A stretch of DNA of 5,602 nt, from assembly GCA_964484515.1 (NCBI GenBank), contig CAZAGT010000338.1:1-5602 (forward strand). Direction: 5' to 3'. The notes beneath the pieces were generated by a model. It was given only the letters and a program-made list of their open reading frames with translations, did no database searches and was not told where the DNA came from. The position numbers and the translations under genes were made by a program. The stretch's first letter is position 1, and every line of letters begins with the position of its first letter. This DNA comes from CAZAGT01 sp964484515. GTDB taxonomy: Bacteria; Desulfobacterota; DSM-4660; Desulfatiglandales; HGW-15. Shown here in pieces: positions 1 to 5,602 of this stretch.

Positions 1-18
1 TATGCCGAGACAACGCAC
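1..18 (-). CDS. Possible start of a further gene (6 codons, runs off the left edge)
   Basis: Downstream of sucD on the same strand, a GTG at 18-16 begins V/M-R-C-L-G-I and stays open to the window edge. It is preceded by a GAGGG Shine-Dalgarno (28-24) with a 5-base spacer, which is good for a real start. A protein beginning MRCLGI recalls the first beta strand of RNase H-like or ASKHA-fold proteins such as TsaD (xxLGIETSC) or RuvC (MxxLGIDPG), but six residues cannot separate these or prove a gene. The 60-base gap after the sucD stop would allow co-transcription with it. A second open reading starts at ATG 50-48 (MGVSFQK...), but it has no Shine-Dalgarno at a usable distance and I consider it less likely. 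Both readings are inference. Confidence 0.3.
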
Positions 19-78
19 TCAATCCCTCGTTTTTGAAAAGAGACCCCCATGGCCGGGCGTTAAGGCTTTAACCTCATT

Positions 79-969
79 TCATGAAGTTTCATACGAGCCC
101 TGGTTCATGAGGGTGTCCACCTCGTGTCCGAGACGCCCCAGGTTGTCAATCACCTTGATGCCCGCCGCTTCAAGGGCCTTGATCTTGTCGGCGGCTCGCC
201 CCCGACCCCCTGAAATGATGGCCCCCGCGTGCCCCATCCGTTTGCCCGGCGGCGCCGTCTGTCCGGCAATGAAGGCCGCCACGGGTTTGCTGAATTCTGC
301 GGCAATGTATTCGGCGGCTTCCTCCTCGGCCGAGCCGCCGATCTCACCGATCAGGACGACTCCGTCGGTTTCAGTGTCCTGGTTGAATCTTCTCAAGAGA
401 TCGATGAAGGTGCTCCCCACGATCGGATCGCCGCCAATGCCGATACACGTCGATTGTCCCAGGCCGACCCTCGTCAGTTGGTCAACAACCTCGTAGGTCA
501 AGGTCCCGCTCCTCGAGATCACTCCGATGCGCCCGGGTCTGTGAATGGGGCCCGGCATGATTCCGACCTTGGTCTTTCCCGGTGAGATGATTCCGGGGCA
601 ATTAGGGCCGATGAGGACGGATTCGCCGCCCTCCATAAAATGGGCGACCCGAACCATGTCGAGGACCGGGATGCCTTCGGTGATACAAACGACGACCCGG
701 AGATCTGCAGCCGCAGCCTCCATCACGGCATCCGCAGCGAAGGGCGGGGGTACGAAAATACACGCCACATTCGCCCCTTCCTTGAGCACGGCCTCATGGA
801 CCGTGTTGAAGACGGGAACGCCCTCGACCTCCTGGCCGCCTTTACCAGGCGTCACACCGGCCGCGACAACGGTACCGTAGGCCAGCATCTGTTTGGTATG
901 AAAGGTCCCTTCCCTCCCGGTTATGCCTTGCACAACCACTCGGGTCTCTTGATCTACGAGGATACTCAT
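79..969 (-). CDS. sucD: Succinyl-CoA synthetase (ADP-forming), alpha subunit SucD
   Basis: This is the cytoplasmic TCA-cycle subunit that binds CoA and carries the phospho-histidine intermediate in the reversible reaction succinyl-CoA + NDP + Pi = succinate + CoA + NTP. The 296 residues are close to the family's usual 288-300. The N-terminal CoA-binding Rossmann domain has the GITGREGTFH loop (residues 15-24) and TPGKGG (40-45). The stretch GPNCPGIISPG (121-131) and SRSGTLTYE (152-160) are family signatures. In the C-terminal ligase domain GEIGGSAEEEAA (208-219) supplies the conserved Glu209, and GKRMGHAGA (242-250) contains the catalytic His247, equivalent to His246 of E. coli. The start is ATG with GAAAGG eight bases upstream. 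The last residues (about 286-296) are family-variable. The gene follows sucC on the same strand but after an unusually long 357-base gap, so it may have its own promoter. Identification is secure; nucleotide preference (ADP or GDP) cannot be read from this subunit. Confidence 0.98.
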   Translation of the reverse strand: MSILVDQETRVVVQGITGREGTFHTKQMLAYGTVVAAGVTPGKGGQEVEGVPVFNTVHEAVLKEGANVACIFVPPPFAADAVMEAAAADLRVVVCITEGIPVLDMVRVAHFMEGGESVLIGPNCPGIISPGKTKVGIMPGPIHRPGRIGVISRSGTLTYEVVDQLTRVGLGQSTCIGIGGDPIVGSTFIDLLRRFNQDTETDGVVLIGEIGGSAEEEAAEYIAAEFSKPVAAFIAGQTAPPGKRMGHAGAIISGGRGRAADKIKALEAAGIKVIDNLGRLGHEVDTLMNQGSYETS

Positions 970-977
970 TATGAACG

Positions 978-983
978 CCTTTC
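978..983 (-). promoter_or_regulatory. Ribosome binding site of sucD
   Basis: GAAAGG on the minus strand lies 8 bases upstream of the sucD ATG at 969-967. This supports independent translation initiation of sucD, which is needed because the gene is far from the sucC stop codon and cannot be translationally coupled to it. Confidence 0.65.
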
Positions 984-1123
984 AGAAACATCAGAGGTCA
1001 TCTCATACCGGCCCTCGGGTGCCGCCGGATTCTCCTTGCGGCCCTCTCGCAGGAAAGTCTCTTACGAGCGACAACCACTTCCTGCGTGCTGCTTGGAACG
1101 GCGCCAAATGGTCACAGGGCTCC

Positions 1124-1153
1124 ATCATTAGTGCTGTGTCGGGAGAGTTTCAA
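1124..1153 (-). promoter_or_regulatory. Weak sigma70-like promoter candidate for sucD
   Basis: On the minus strand TTGAAA (1153-1148, 5 of 6 to the -35 consensus) is followed after 18 bases by AATGAT (1129-1124, 4 of 6 to the -10). Transcription would begin near 1117 and give a leader of about 148 bases before sucD. The -10 is poor and such matches occur by chance, so this is offered only because the long sucC-sucD gap makes a separate promoter plausible. Confidence 0.22.
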
Positions 1154-1326
1154 TTGAAAAACAGCCGCCTGCGCCTGTCGGCGGGAGACTATGAGCGCTG
1201 CCGCATCTGAGCAGGTTGGGTTGAGGCCGGTTGTGCGCTCTACAGAGACCATCCTTCAGAGGCCCCGGAAGCATCTTCACGCATCGCAGACGGCGTTGCC
1301 TTGAGGGATTAGCTTCAGCCCGGTGA

Positions 1327-2493
1327 TTAAGATACCTGCTGCGAGACCAGTTCGGCCGCCTCCCTCATATCCTTGGCGACGAGAAACTCCAGATTCGATT
1401 CCTTGAGTATTCTGCGTCCCTCTTCGACATTGGTCCCTTCAAGCCGCACGATGAGAGGGACCCTAATTTCGGTCTTCTCAGCGGCCGCCAGGACGCCCCG
1501 GGCAAGGACATCACACCTTAATATACCGCCAAAGATGTTGATCAGGATCGCCCTGACCTTCTTATCTTCCAGGATGATTTCAAATCCCTTGGTAATCATC
1601 TCCTCGCTGGCCCCGCCGCCCACGTCCAGGAAGTTGGCCGGTTCTGCCCCTGCCATCTTGATGAGGTCCATGGTGGCCATGGCAAGGCCTGCCCCGTTCA
1701 CCATGGCGCCGATGTTTCCGTCTAAACGGATGTAGTTCAGGTTGTATTCGCCGGCCTTGCGTTCGAGCGGATCCTTCTCATGGGGGTCATCCAGGGCTGC
1801 CAACCGTTTCTGTCTGAAGAGGGCATTGTCGTCGATCGTCATCTTGGCGTCTACGGCAAGGACGTTGCCCTCCTTCGTGATGACCAGGGGATTGATCTCG
1901 GCCAGGGAGCAATCCAGATCGACGAAGACGTTATACAGCTTTCCGGCGAGCGACATGAGCTGCCGGATGGAATCGGGGGCGGGAAGCGGATCAATCCCGT
2001 AGAACAGGTTTCTGCCGTGGTAAGGCATCCAGCCGGTATCAGGGCTCACGGGCTGTGTCATGACCAGCTGAGGGGACTTGGCCGCGACCTCTTCAATCTC
2101 CATCCCCCCAGCCGGGCTGAATATCACGACAGGGCTTGCTTGGGCCCTATCGATAACCACGGCCAGATAAAACTCGCGCTCGATATGGACACCCTCCTCG
2201 ACCAAGATCCGGTAGACTTTTCGTCCCTCGGGACCCGTCTGCGGAGTCACCAAGGGTCGACTCAGGATCGCTTCCGCCGCCTCAGCGACATCTTCTGCGG
2301 ACCGGGCGATCTTGACACCTCCGCCCTTACCGCGGCCGCCGGCGTGGACCTGGGCCTTGACCACCCAAGGGGGGCCATTCAGGTCTTCTGAGGCCTTTAC
2401 GGCTTCTTCGACCGTGACTGCGACCTTCCCCACAGGCACGGGAATCCCAAACGTGCCGAACAGGTCCTTGGCCTGATATTCGTGTAATTTCAT
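1327..2493 (-). CDS. sucC: Succinyl-CoA synthetase (ADP-forming), beta subunit SucC
   Basis: This is the ATP-grasp subunit that binds nucleotide, Mg2+ and succinate and works with SucD as an alpha-beta pair or an alpha2-beta2 tetramer. Starting at ATG 2493 it is 388 residues, exactly the length of E. coli SucC, and begins MKLHEYQAK like the family. An in-frame ATG two codons earlier (2499) would add MT, but the only Shine-Dalgarno-like run (GTGGGG) ends one base from that ATG and seven bases from the 2493 ATG, so I prefer 2493. Visible motifs in 388-residue numbering are: VVKAQVHAGGRGKGGGV (about 44-60) with the nucleotide-binding lysines; EINPLV (199-204) with the Mg ligand Asn201; VDAK (214-217) with the Mg ligand Asp215; DNALFRQ (222-228); and the ligase-domain loops GNIGAMVNGAGLAMATMD (about 259-276), LDVGGGA and NIFGGILRCD (319-328). 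All expected residues appear intact. A good promoter lies directly upstream. Its partner sucD follows only after 357 bases. Confidence 0.98.
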   Translation of the reverse strand: MKLHEYQAKDLFGTFGIPVPVGKVAVTVEEAVKASEDLNGPPWVVKAQVHAGGRGKGGGVKIARSAEDVAEAAEAILSRPLVTPQTGPEGRKVYRILVEEGVHIEREFYLAVVIDRAQASPVVIFSPAGGMEIEEVAAKSPQLVMTQPVSPDTGWMPYHGRNLFYGIDPLPAPDSIRQLMSLAGKLYNVFVDLDCSLAEINPLVITKEGNVLAVDAKMTIDDNALFRQKRLAALDDPHEKDPLERKAGEYNLNYIRLDGNIGAMVNGAGLAMATMDLIKMAGAEPANFLDVGGGASEEMITKGFEIILEDKKVRAILINIFGGILRCDVLARGVLAAAEKTEIRVPLIVRLEGTNVEEGRRILKESNLEFLVAKDMREAAELVSQQVS

Positions 2494-2500
2494 AGTCATA

Positions 2501-2506
2501 CCCCAC
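2501..2506 (-). promoter_or_regulatory. Start-deciding ribosome binding site of sucC
   Basis: GTGGGG on the minus strand is the only purine-rich run before sucC. Its spacing is 1 base to the ATG at 2499 and 7 bases to the ATG at 2493, so it favours the downstream start. The match to the Shine-Dalgarno consensus is modest. Confidence 0.4.
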
Positions 2507-2518
2507 TGTAAAATGACT

Positions 2519-2548
2519 AACCTACTGTCTCGCGCGCGCGGGTGTCAA
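2519..2548 (-). promoter_or_regulatory. Sigma70-like promoter of sucC
   Basis: On the minus strand a perfect -35 box TTGACA (2548-2543) is followed after 18 bases by TAGGTT (2524-2519), a partial -10 that keeps the first T, second A and last T. The start of transcription would fall near 2512, giving a leader of about 20 bases before the preferred sucC ATG. The position directly before a gene supports it. The spacer contains five consecutive CG steps (2531-2540). The weak -10 may mean an activator or an alternative sigma preference; I see no operator palindrome. Confidence 0.5.
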
Positions 2549-2680
2549 GGGCTTTGGACTCCGCTCGATATTCAGATCGGCGGAAGATTTAGGTTTGACT
2601 TCAACGTGCGAAGCCACCTTCCATAGCTCTATAATGTGTCAGTGGCTGTGCCATTCAAGGCCATGTCATCATCAAGTCCG

Positions 2681-2850
2681 AAATTCGAAAATCGAAATCC
2701 GAAACAAACCCAAAACCTGAATGTCCTAATGACAGAAACAAGCTGCCACCATGATGATTATAGCCAGCAAGAACACCTTACAGGGTTTGGGTCATTTAGA
2801 TTTAGGTCATTCGATATTGTTTCGAGTTTCGGATTTCGTGCTTCGAATTT
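2681..2850. repeat. AT-rich imperfect inverted repeat, MITE/REP-like element
   Basis: Arms 2681-2729 and 2802-2850 are each 49 bases and align as inverted copies with no gap, about 34 of 49 positions matching. The matches fall in blocks: AAATTCGAA (2681-2689 with 2842-2850, 9 of 9), CGAAATCCGAAAC (2693-2705 with 2826-2838, 13 of 13) and GAATGTCCTAA (2719-2729 with 2802-2812, 10 of 11). A further pair, CCCAAAACCTG (2709-2719) with CAGGGTTTGGG (2781-2791), matches 10 of 11 and allows an alternative inner stem. The composition is clearly more AT-rich than the genes on both sides. Similar tracts rich in TTCGAA and ATCCGAAA words are, as I recall, dispersed in several environmental bacterial genomes, which would make this a non-autonomous mobile or REP-like element; copy number cannot be seen here. 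Transcribed from uvrA it could fold into a long 3' hairpin, but it lacks a T-run. Confidence 0.75.
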
Positions 2851-2909
2851 GTGATATCAAGGTCGAAATGTTTCATGCCTCGTAAGATGTTGCTTCATGA
2901 CATATTCCC

Positions 2910-5602
2910 TTAGGGGGGATTCTTTAGATACGCCTTCAGGTACTTCGCCGTGTAGGACCCATTGGACCGGGAGAGGATTTCCGGCGGCGAACCGGCGGCA
3001 ACAACCCGGCCTCCGTCCTCGCCTCCCCCCGGCCCCAGGTCAACAATGTAATCGGCCTCTTTGATGATCTCCATATTGTGCTCGATGACGGCGACCGTGT
3101 TGCCATGGTCGACGAGGGCCTGGAGCACCTTGATCAACTTTTGGACATCCGCCAGATGCAGACCGGTCGTCGGTTCATCCAGGATGTAGAGGGTCCGGCC
3201 GCGAGAGGGTTTGGCCAGTTCCTCCGCCAGCTTAATGCGTTGGGCCTCGCCCCCCGAAAGGGTCGGGCTTGGTTGTCCCAGCCTCAAGTATCCCAAGCCG
3301 ATGTCGCACACGGTACGCAAGGCGGGTCGAATGGAGGGCACCGCTCCGAAGAATACGGCGGCCTCTTGAAAGGTGAGATCGAGGATCTCGGAGATGTTCT
3401 TGCCCTTGAAGGTCACATCGAGCGTCTCCTGGTTGAAGCGCCGTCCGTCGCAGACCTCACAATGTACATAGACGTCGGGCAGGAAACTCATGGCGACCTT
3501 GAGGGAGCCGTGTCCCTTGCAGCCCTCGCATCGGCCGCCGGCGACGTTAAAGGAGAAGCGTCCTGGTCGGTAGCCTCGTGTTCGGGCCGTAGGTGTCAGG
3601 GACAGGAGTCGCCGGATCTCCGAAAGGAATCCAACATAGGATGCCGGTACCGACCTGGGTGTTCGACCGATGGGGCTATGGTCCACCTCCAGGACCCGCT
3701 CCAATCGCCGCCATCCTTTGATGTCTCTGCATTGTCCCGCTTTCTTGCCGTGGCCCAAAAGGCGATTACGCAGCCCCTTGAAGAGGGTCTCTTTGAGGAA
3801 GGTCGATTTTCCCGAGCCCGACACCCCCGTGACGCAAGTCAGCGTCTCCAAGGGGAGGTCTACGTCGATCTCCTTTAGGTTATGCTCCGCTGCCCCGAGG
3901 ACCCTGAGGGTCGCTCGCCCGCTGACCGGTCGCAGGCGCGACGTGATTTCGTGCGGGTGGCCGTTGAACGCAGCACCGGTGACAGAGGTGGCGGCCTTCT
4001 TGAGATCGGCAAGCCGCCCCGCGGCAACCAAGCGTCCGCCCGATTCGCCGGCCCCGGGGCCGAGGTCGATAATGTGATCTGCCGCGCGGATGGTCTCCTC
4101 ATCGTGTTCGACCACGACGATGGAGTTGCCGCGCGTCTTCAGTTCTTGAAGCGCATCTAGTAAGGTCTGGTTATCCTTGGCATGGAGGCCGATCGTCGGC
4201 TCGTCCAGGATGTAGCACACTCCCGTCAAGTTTGACCCCAGCTGGGCTGCAAGCCTCACTCGTTGGGCCTCGCCCCCCGAGAGGGTATCGCCGCTGCGGC
4301 TCAACGAAAGGTAGGATAGGCCGAGCCGGTTGAGAAGAGAGAGACGCGCCCGGATCTCGGCCATAATAGGCTTGGCGACGGCAGTCTCGCCTCGCTTGAA
4401 GGAGAGGCCTTCGAGGAGATCGTGAGCCTGGGAGGCCGGTAGCCGGACGAGATCCCAGATGGAATGACCTCCAATCTTGACCGCCAATGCCTGGGCCTTT
4501 AGACGACTGCCCTGACATTCCGGACAGGTCACGGCCTGGTTCTGATCGAACGGCTCATCCTCGTGAAGCCCGTCTAGGCACCCCAACCCGCCACAGGCGG
4601 GGCAGGCCCCTTGCTTACTGTTGAACGAAAAGAGGCGTGGGTCGAGTTCTTGCAGGCCAACACCACAGGCGGGACAGAAGCCCCTTAGGCTGAAGACCTC
4701 CTCGCGCCCCTTGTCATCGACGACCAGGAGTCCACCGCCACCTTCTGCGAGGGCCCGAGCCACGATCCGGTCGGTATCCGGACTGGGCAGCTTTCCGATC
4801 GCCAACTCAATCGTGTGTTCATGATAGCGACTGAGCGCCATTCCCTGCTTCAGGTCCGTCAGGACGCCGTCAATCCGGGCTGCCTGGAATCCCAGCTTGA
4901 CGGCGCGGTTTAGCAAGTCTTTATGGAAGCCCTTGCGACCGGCAACCTTCGGGGCCAGAATAGTTGCCTTTCTGCGTCGATAGAGCTTGGTGATGCGTTC
5001 CGCGATCTCTTGCCTCGTCTGGCTGGTCAATCGACGGCCACAATCGGGGCAGTGCTGTTGGCCCAGTCTGCTGAAGAGGAGTCTTAGAAAATGATAGATC
5101 TCGGTCAGCGTTGCCATGGTCGAGCGCCTGCTGGCGTGGCTGATGCGCTGTTCTATGGCCACGGTGGGCGGCAACCCGGATACTCTGTCCACATCCGGCC
5201 GTTCAAGGATCTTGACGTATTGACGCACATAGGGAGCAAGGCTTTCGAGGTAGCGGCGCTGTCCCTCGGCAAAGAGGATATCGAACGCAAGCGTGGATTT
5301 GCCCGACCCTGAGACCCCCGTGATCACGACGAGTTCCTGGCGGGGAATGGACAGGGCGAGGTTCTTGAGGTTGTGCTCCTTGGCGCCACTAATCCCGATC
5401 TTTGAATATCCTACCGAGGACCGCACATGAGGAGCCGACCGTGAGGAGCGGGACCGCAACCTATTGTGTCCGGTAAGATATTGCCGTAGAAACGAGCCCG
5501 TGTGCGATCGTCGGCTTTGGGCCACCTTCTCGGGTGTCCCGAACGCCACGACCTCTCCGCCGGCGGCGCCACCCTCCGGGCCCAGGTCGATAACCCAGTC
5601 GG
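2910..5602 (-). CDS. uvrA: Excinuclease ABC subunit UvrA, tandem-fused double-length form, N-terminal part outside the window
   Basis: UvrA is the DNA-binding ATPase that finds bulky lesions and loads UvrB in nucleotide excision repair. The frame is open to the right edge, so the 5' end is missing; a GTG at 5549 is an internal valine, not a start. Numbering from that valine: residues -17 to 25 are a complete UvrA C-terminal tail (DWVIDLGPEGG... SHTGSFLRQYL), 30-46 a Ser/Arg-rich linker, and 48-879 a second UvrA module. In that module Walker A sites are GVSGSGKS at 78-85 and 575-582, signatures LSGGE at 423-427 and 764-768, Walker B ILDEPT at 447-452 and 789-794, and H-loop histidines 482 and 824. 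Zinc cysteines are 292/295/316/319 and 674/677/697/700. The UvrB-binding region (about 165-290) is present. Between CPACGGLG and CPECQGSRLK only about 18 residues remain where E. coli has about 120, so the insertion domain is essentially absent. Stop is TAA. The protein resembles the roughly 1,790-residue UvrA of Chlamydia. Partial in this window; the family assignment is certain, the fusion very likely. Confidence 0.96.
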   Translation of the reverse strand, partial: DWVIDLGPEGGAAGGEVVAFGTPEKVAQSRRSHTGSFLRQYLTGHNRLRSRSSRSAPHVRSSVGYSKIGISGAKEHNLKNLALSIPRQELVVITGVSGSGKSTLAFDILFAEGQRRYLESLAPYVRQYVKILERPDVDRVSGLPPTVAIEQRISHASRRSTMATLTEIYHFLRLLFSRLGQQHCPDCGRRLTSQTRQEIAERITKLYRRRKATILAPKVAGRKGFHKDLLNRAVKLGFQAARIDGVLTDLKQGMALSRYHEHTIELAIGKLPSPDTDRIVARALAEGGGGLLVVDDKGREEVFSLRGFCPACGVGLQELDPRLFSFNSKQGACPACGGLGCLDGLHEDEPFDQNQAVTCPECQGSRLKAQALAVKIGGHSIWDLVRLPASQAHDLLEGLSFKRGETAVAKPIMAEIRARLSLLNRLGLSYLSLSRSGDTLSGGEAQRVRLAAQLGSNLTGVCYILDEPTIGLHAKDNQTLLDALQELKTRGNSIVVVEHDEETIRAADHIIDLGPGAGESGGRLVAAGRLADLKKAATSVTGAAFNGHPHEITSRLRPVSGRATLRVLGAAEHNLKEIDVDLPLETLTCVTGVSGSGKSTFLKETLFKGLRNRLLGHGKKAGQCRDIKGWRRLERVLEVDHSPIGRTPRSVPASYVGFLSEIRRLLSLTPTARTRGYRPGRFSFNVAGGRCEGCKGHGSLKVAMSFLPDVYVHCEVCDGRRFNQETLDVTFKGKNISEILDLTFQEAAVFFGAVPSIRPALRTVCDIGLGYLRLGQPSPTLSGGEAQRIKLAEELAKPSRGRTLYILDEPTTGLHLADVQKLIKVLQALVDHGNTVAVIEHNMEIIKEADYIVDLGPGGGEDGGRVVAAGSPPEILSRSNGSYTAKYLKAYLKNPP

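Larger units (their letters stand above)
970..1326. other. Long non-coding gap between sucC and sucD
   Basis: These 357 bases separate the sucC stop from the sucD start, where many bacteria have only a few bases or an overlap. I see no convincing gene here. A 79-codon plus-strand frame (971-1210) has no recognisable family and starts head-to-head against sucD. Minus-strand frames are only about 41 and 46 codons and lack well-placed ribosome sites. No strong stem followed by a T-run, which would mark an intrinsic terminator, is visible. A short CCGCC/GGCGG inverted pair (1165-1169 and 1180-1184) is the only small hairpin I noted. The base composition resembles the neighbours, so this is not an obvious foreign insertion. 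It may hold a decayed gene, a long leader or a sucD promoter. Confidence 0.6.
2500..2909. other. Intergenic region between uvrA and sucC
   Basis: These 410 bases hold the sucC promoter at the left end and an AT-rich inverted repeat in the middle-right part. The 59 bases between the uvrA stop and the repeat (2851-2909) show no hairpin plus T-run, so no standard intrinsic terminator for uvrA is apparent. A 72-codon plus-strand frame (2636-2854) is produced by the repeat and is not a gene. From 2581 to 2660 I see only a lone TATAAT on the plus strand (2630-2635) with no suitably spaced -35. Confidence 0.75.

Noticed and set aside
2..880. Several plus-strand frames of 111-164 codons across sucD
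   Set aside because: They are antisense shadows of sucD, whose conserved motifs fully explain the region.
1165..1184. CCGCC/GGCGG hairpin as a terminator after sucC
   Set aside because: The stem is only five base pairs with a ten-base loop, and no T-run follows on either strand; it is also more than 140 bases from the sucC stop.
971..1210. 79-codon plus-strand frame in the sucC-sucD gap
   Set aside because: The ATG abuts the sucD start on the opposite strand, no Shine-Dalgarno is seen independent of sucD, and no domain is recognisable. Without conservation data it is not supportable as a gene.
2630..2635. Perfect TATAAT on the plus strand as a promoter
   Set aside because: The only good -35 match, TTGACT (2595-2600), is 29 bases away, too far for sigma70, and no plus-strand gene lies downstream.
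2636..2854. 72-codon plus-strand frame in the uvrA-sucC gap
   Set aside because: Its protein (ending SSFGFRASNL) is a direct translation of the TTCGAA-type repeat; it has no ribosome site and low-complexity composition.
3078..3878. Long plus-strand open frame of 266 codons inside uvrA
   Set aside because: It lies entirely antisense to conserved UvrA motifs, has no recognisable family, and is expected from GC-rich third positions in the real gene.
5547..5549. GTG as the start of a single 879-residue UvrA
   Set aside because: The 17 upstream codons to the window edge continue the conserved UvrA tail motif DWVIDLGPEGG in frame, so this GTG is an internal valine.

Overview
The window carries ordinary housekeeping genes, all on the minus strand. 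Reading in transcription order (right to left) they are: the 3' part of an unusual double-length uvrA, sucC, sucD, and possibly the first codons of another gene at the left edge. The coding sequence is moderately GC-rich with GC-rich third positions, which explains the many long but spurious open frames on the plus strand. Gene content and protein style fit a free-living Gram-negative-type bacterium with an oxidative TCA cycle. An environmental lineage such as NC10 or a deltaproteobacterial relative is possible, but this window cannot settle the taxonomy.

Positions 2910-5602 encode the C-terminal portion of excinuclease subunit UvrA. The frame runs off the right edge. Before the complete UvrA module that fills most of the region, the same uninterrupted frame encodes the typical C-terminal tail of another UvrA. 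The gene therefore looks like a head-to-tail UvrA-UvrA fusion, an arrangement known from Chlamydia. The second module keeps both ATPase sites, both zinc-finger cysteine sets and the UvrB-binding region, but has lost about 100 residues where the damage-sensing insertion domain normally sits.

Positions 2500-2909 are non-coding. They hold an AT-rich imperfect inverted repeat (2681-2850) built from words such as TTCGAA and CGAAATCC, which resembles a dispersed MITE/REP-like element, and a good sigma70-like promoter for sucC (2519-2548).

Positions 79-2493 hold sucC and sucD, the beta and alpha subunits of succinyl-CoA synthetase, which form one enzyme of the TCA cycle. Unusually, the two genes are separated by 357 non-coding bases instead of being translationally coupled; a weak promoter candidate for sucD lies in that gap. 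At 1-18 a well-spaced Shine-Dalgarno and GTG may begin a further gene whose first residues (MRCLGI) recall TsaD or RuvC, but six codons are too few to decide.

I found no mobile-element genes, CRISPR array, tRNA, rRNA or defence system. The points most worth a second look are the UvrA fusion and its missing domain, the inverted repeat, and the split sucC-sucD layout.
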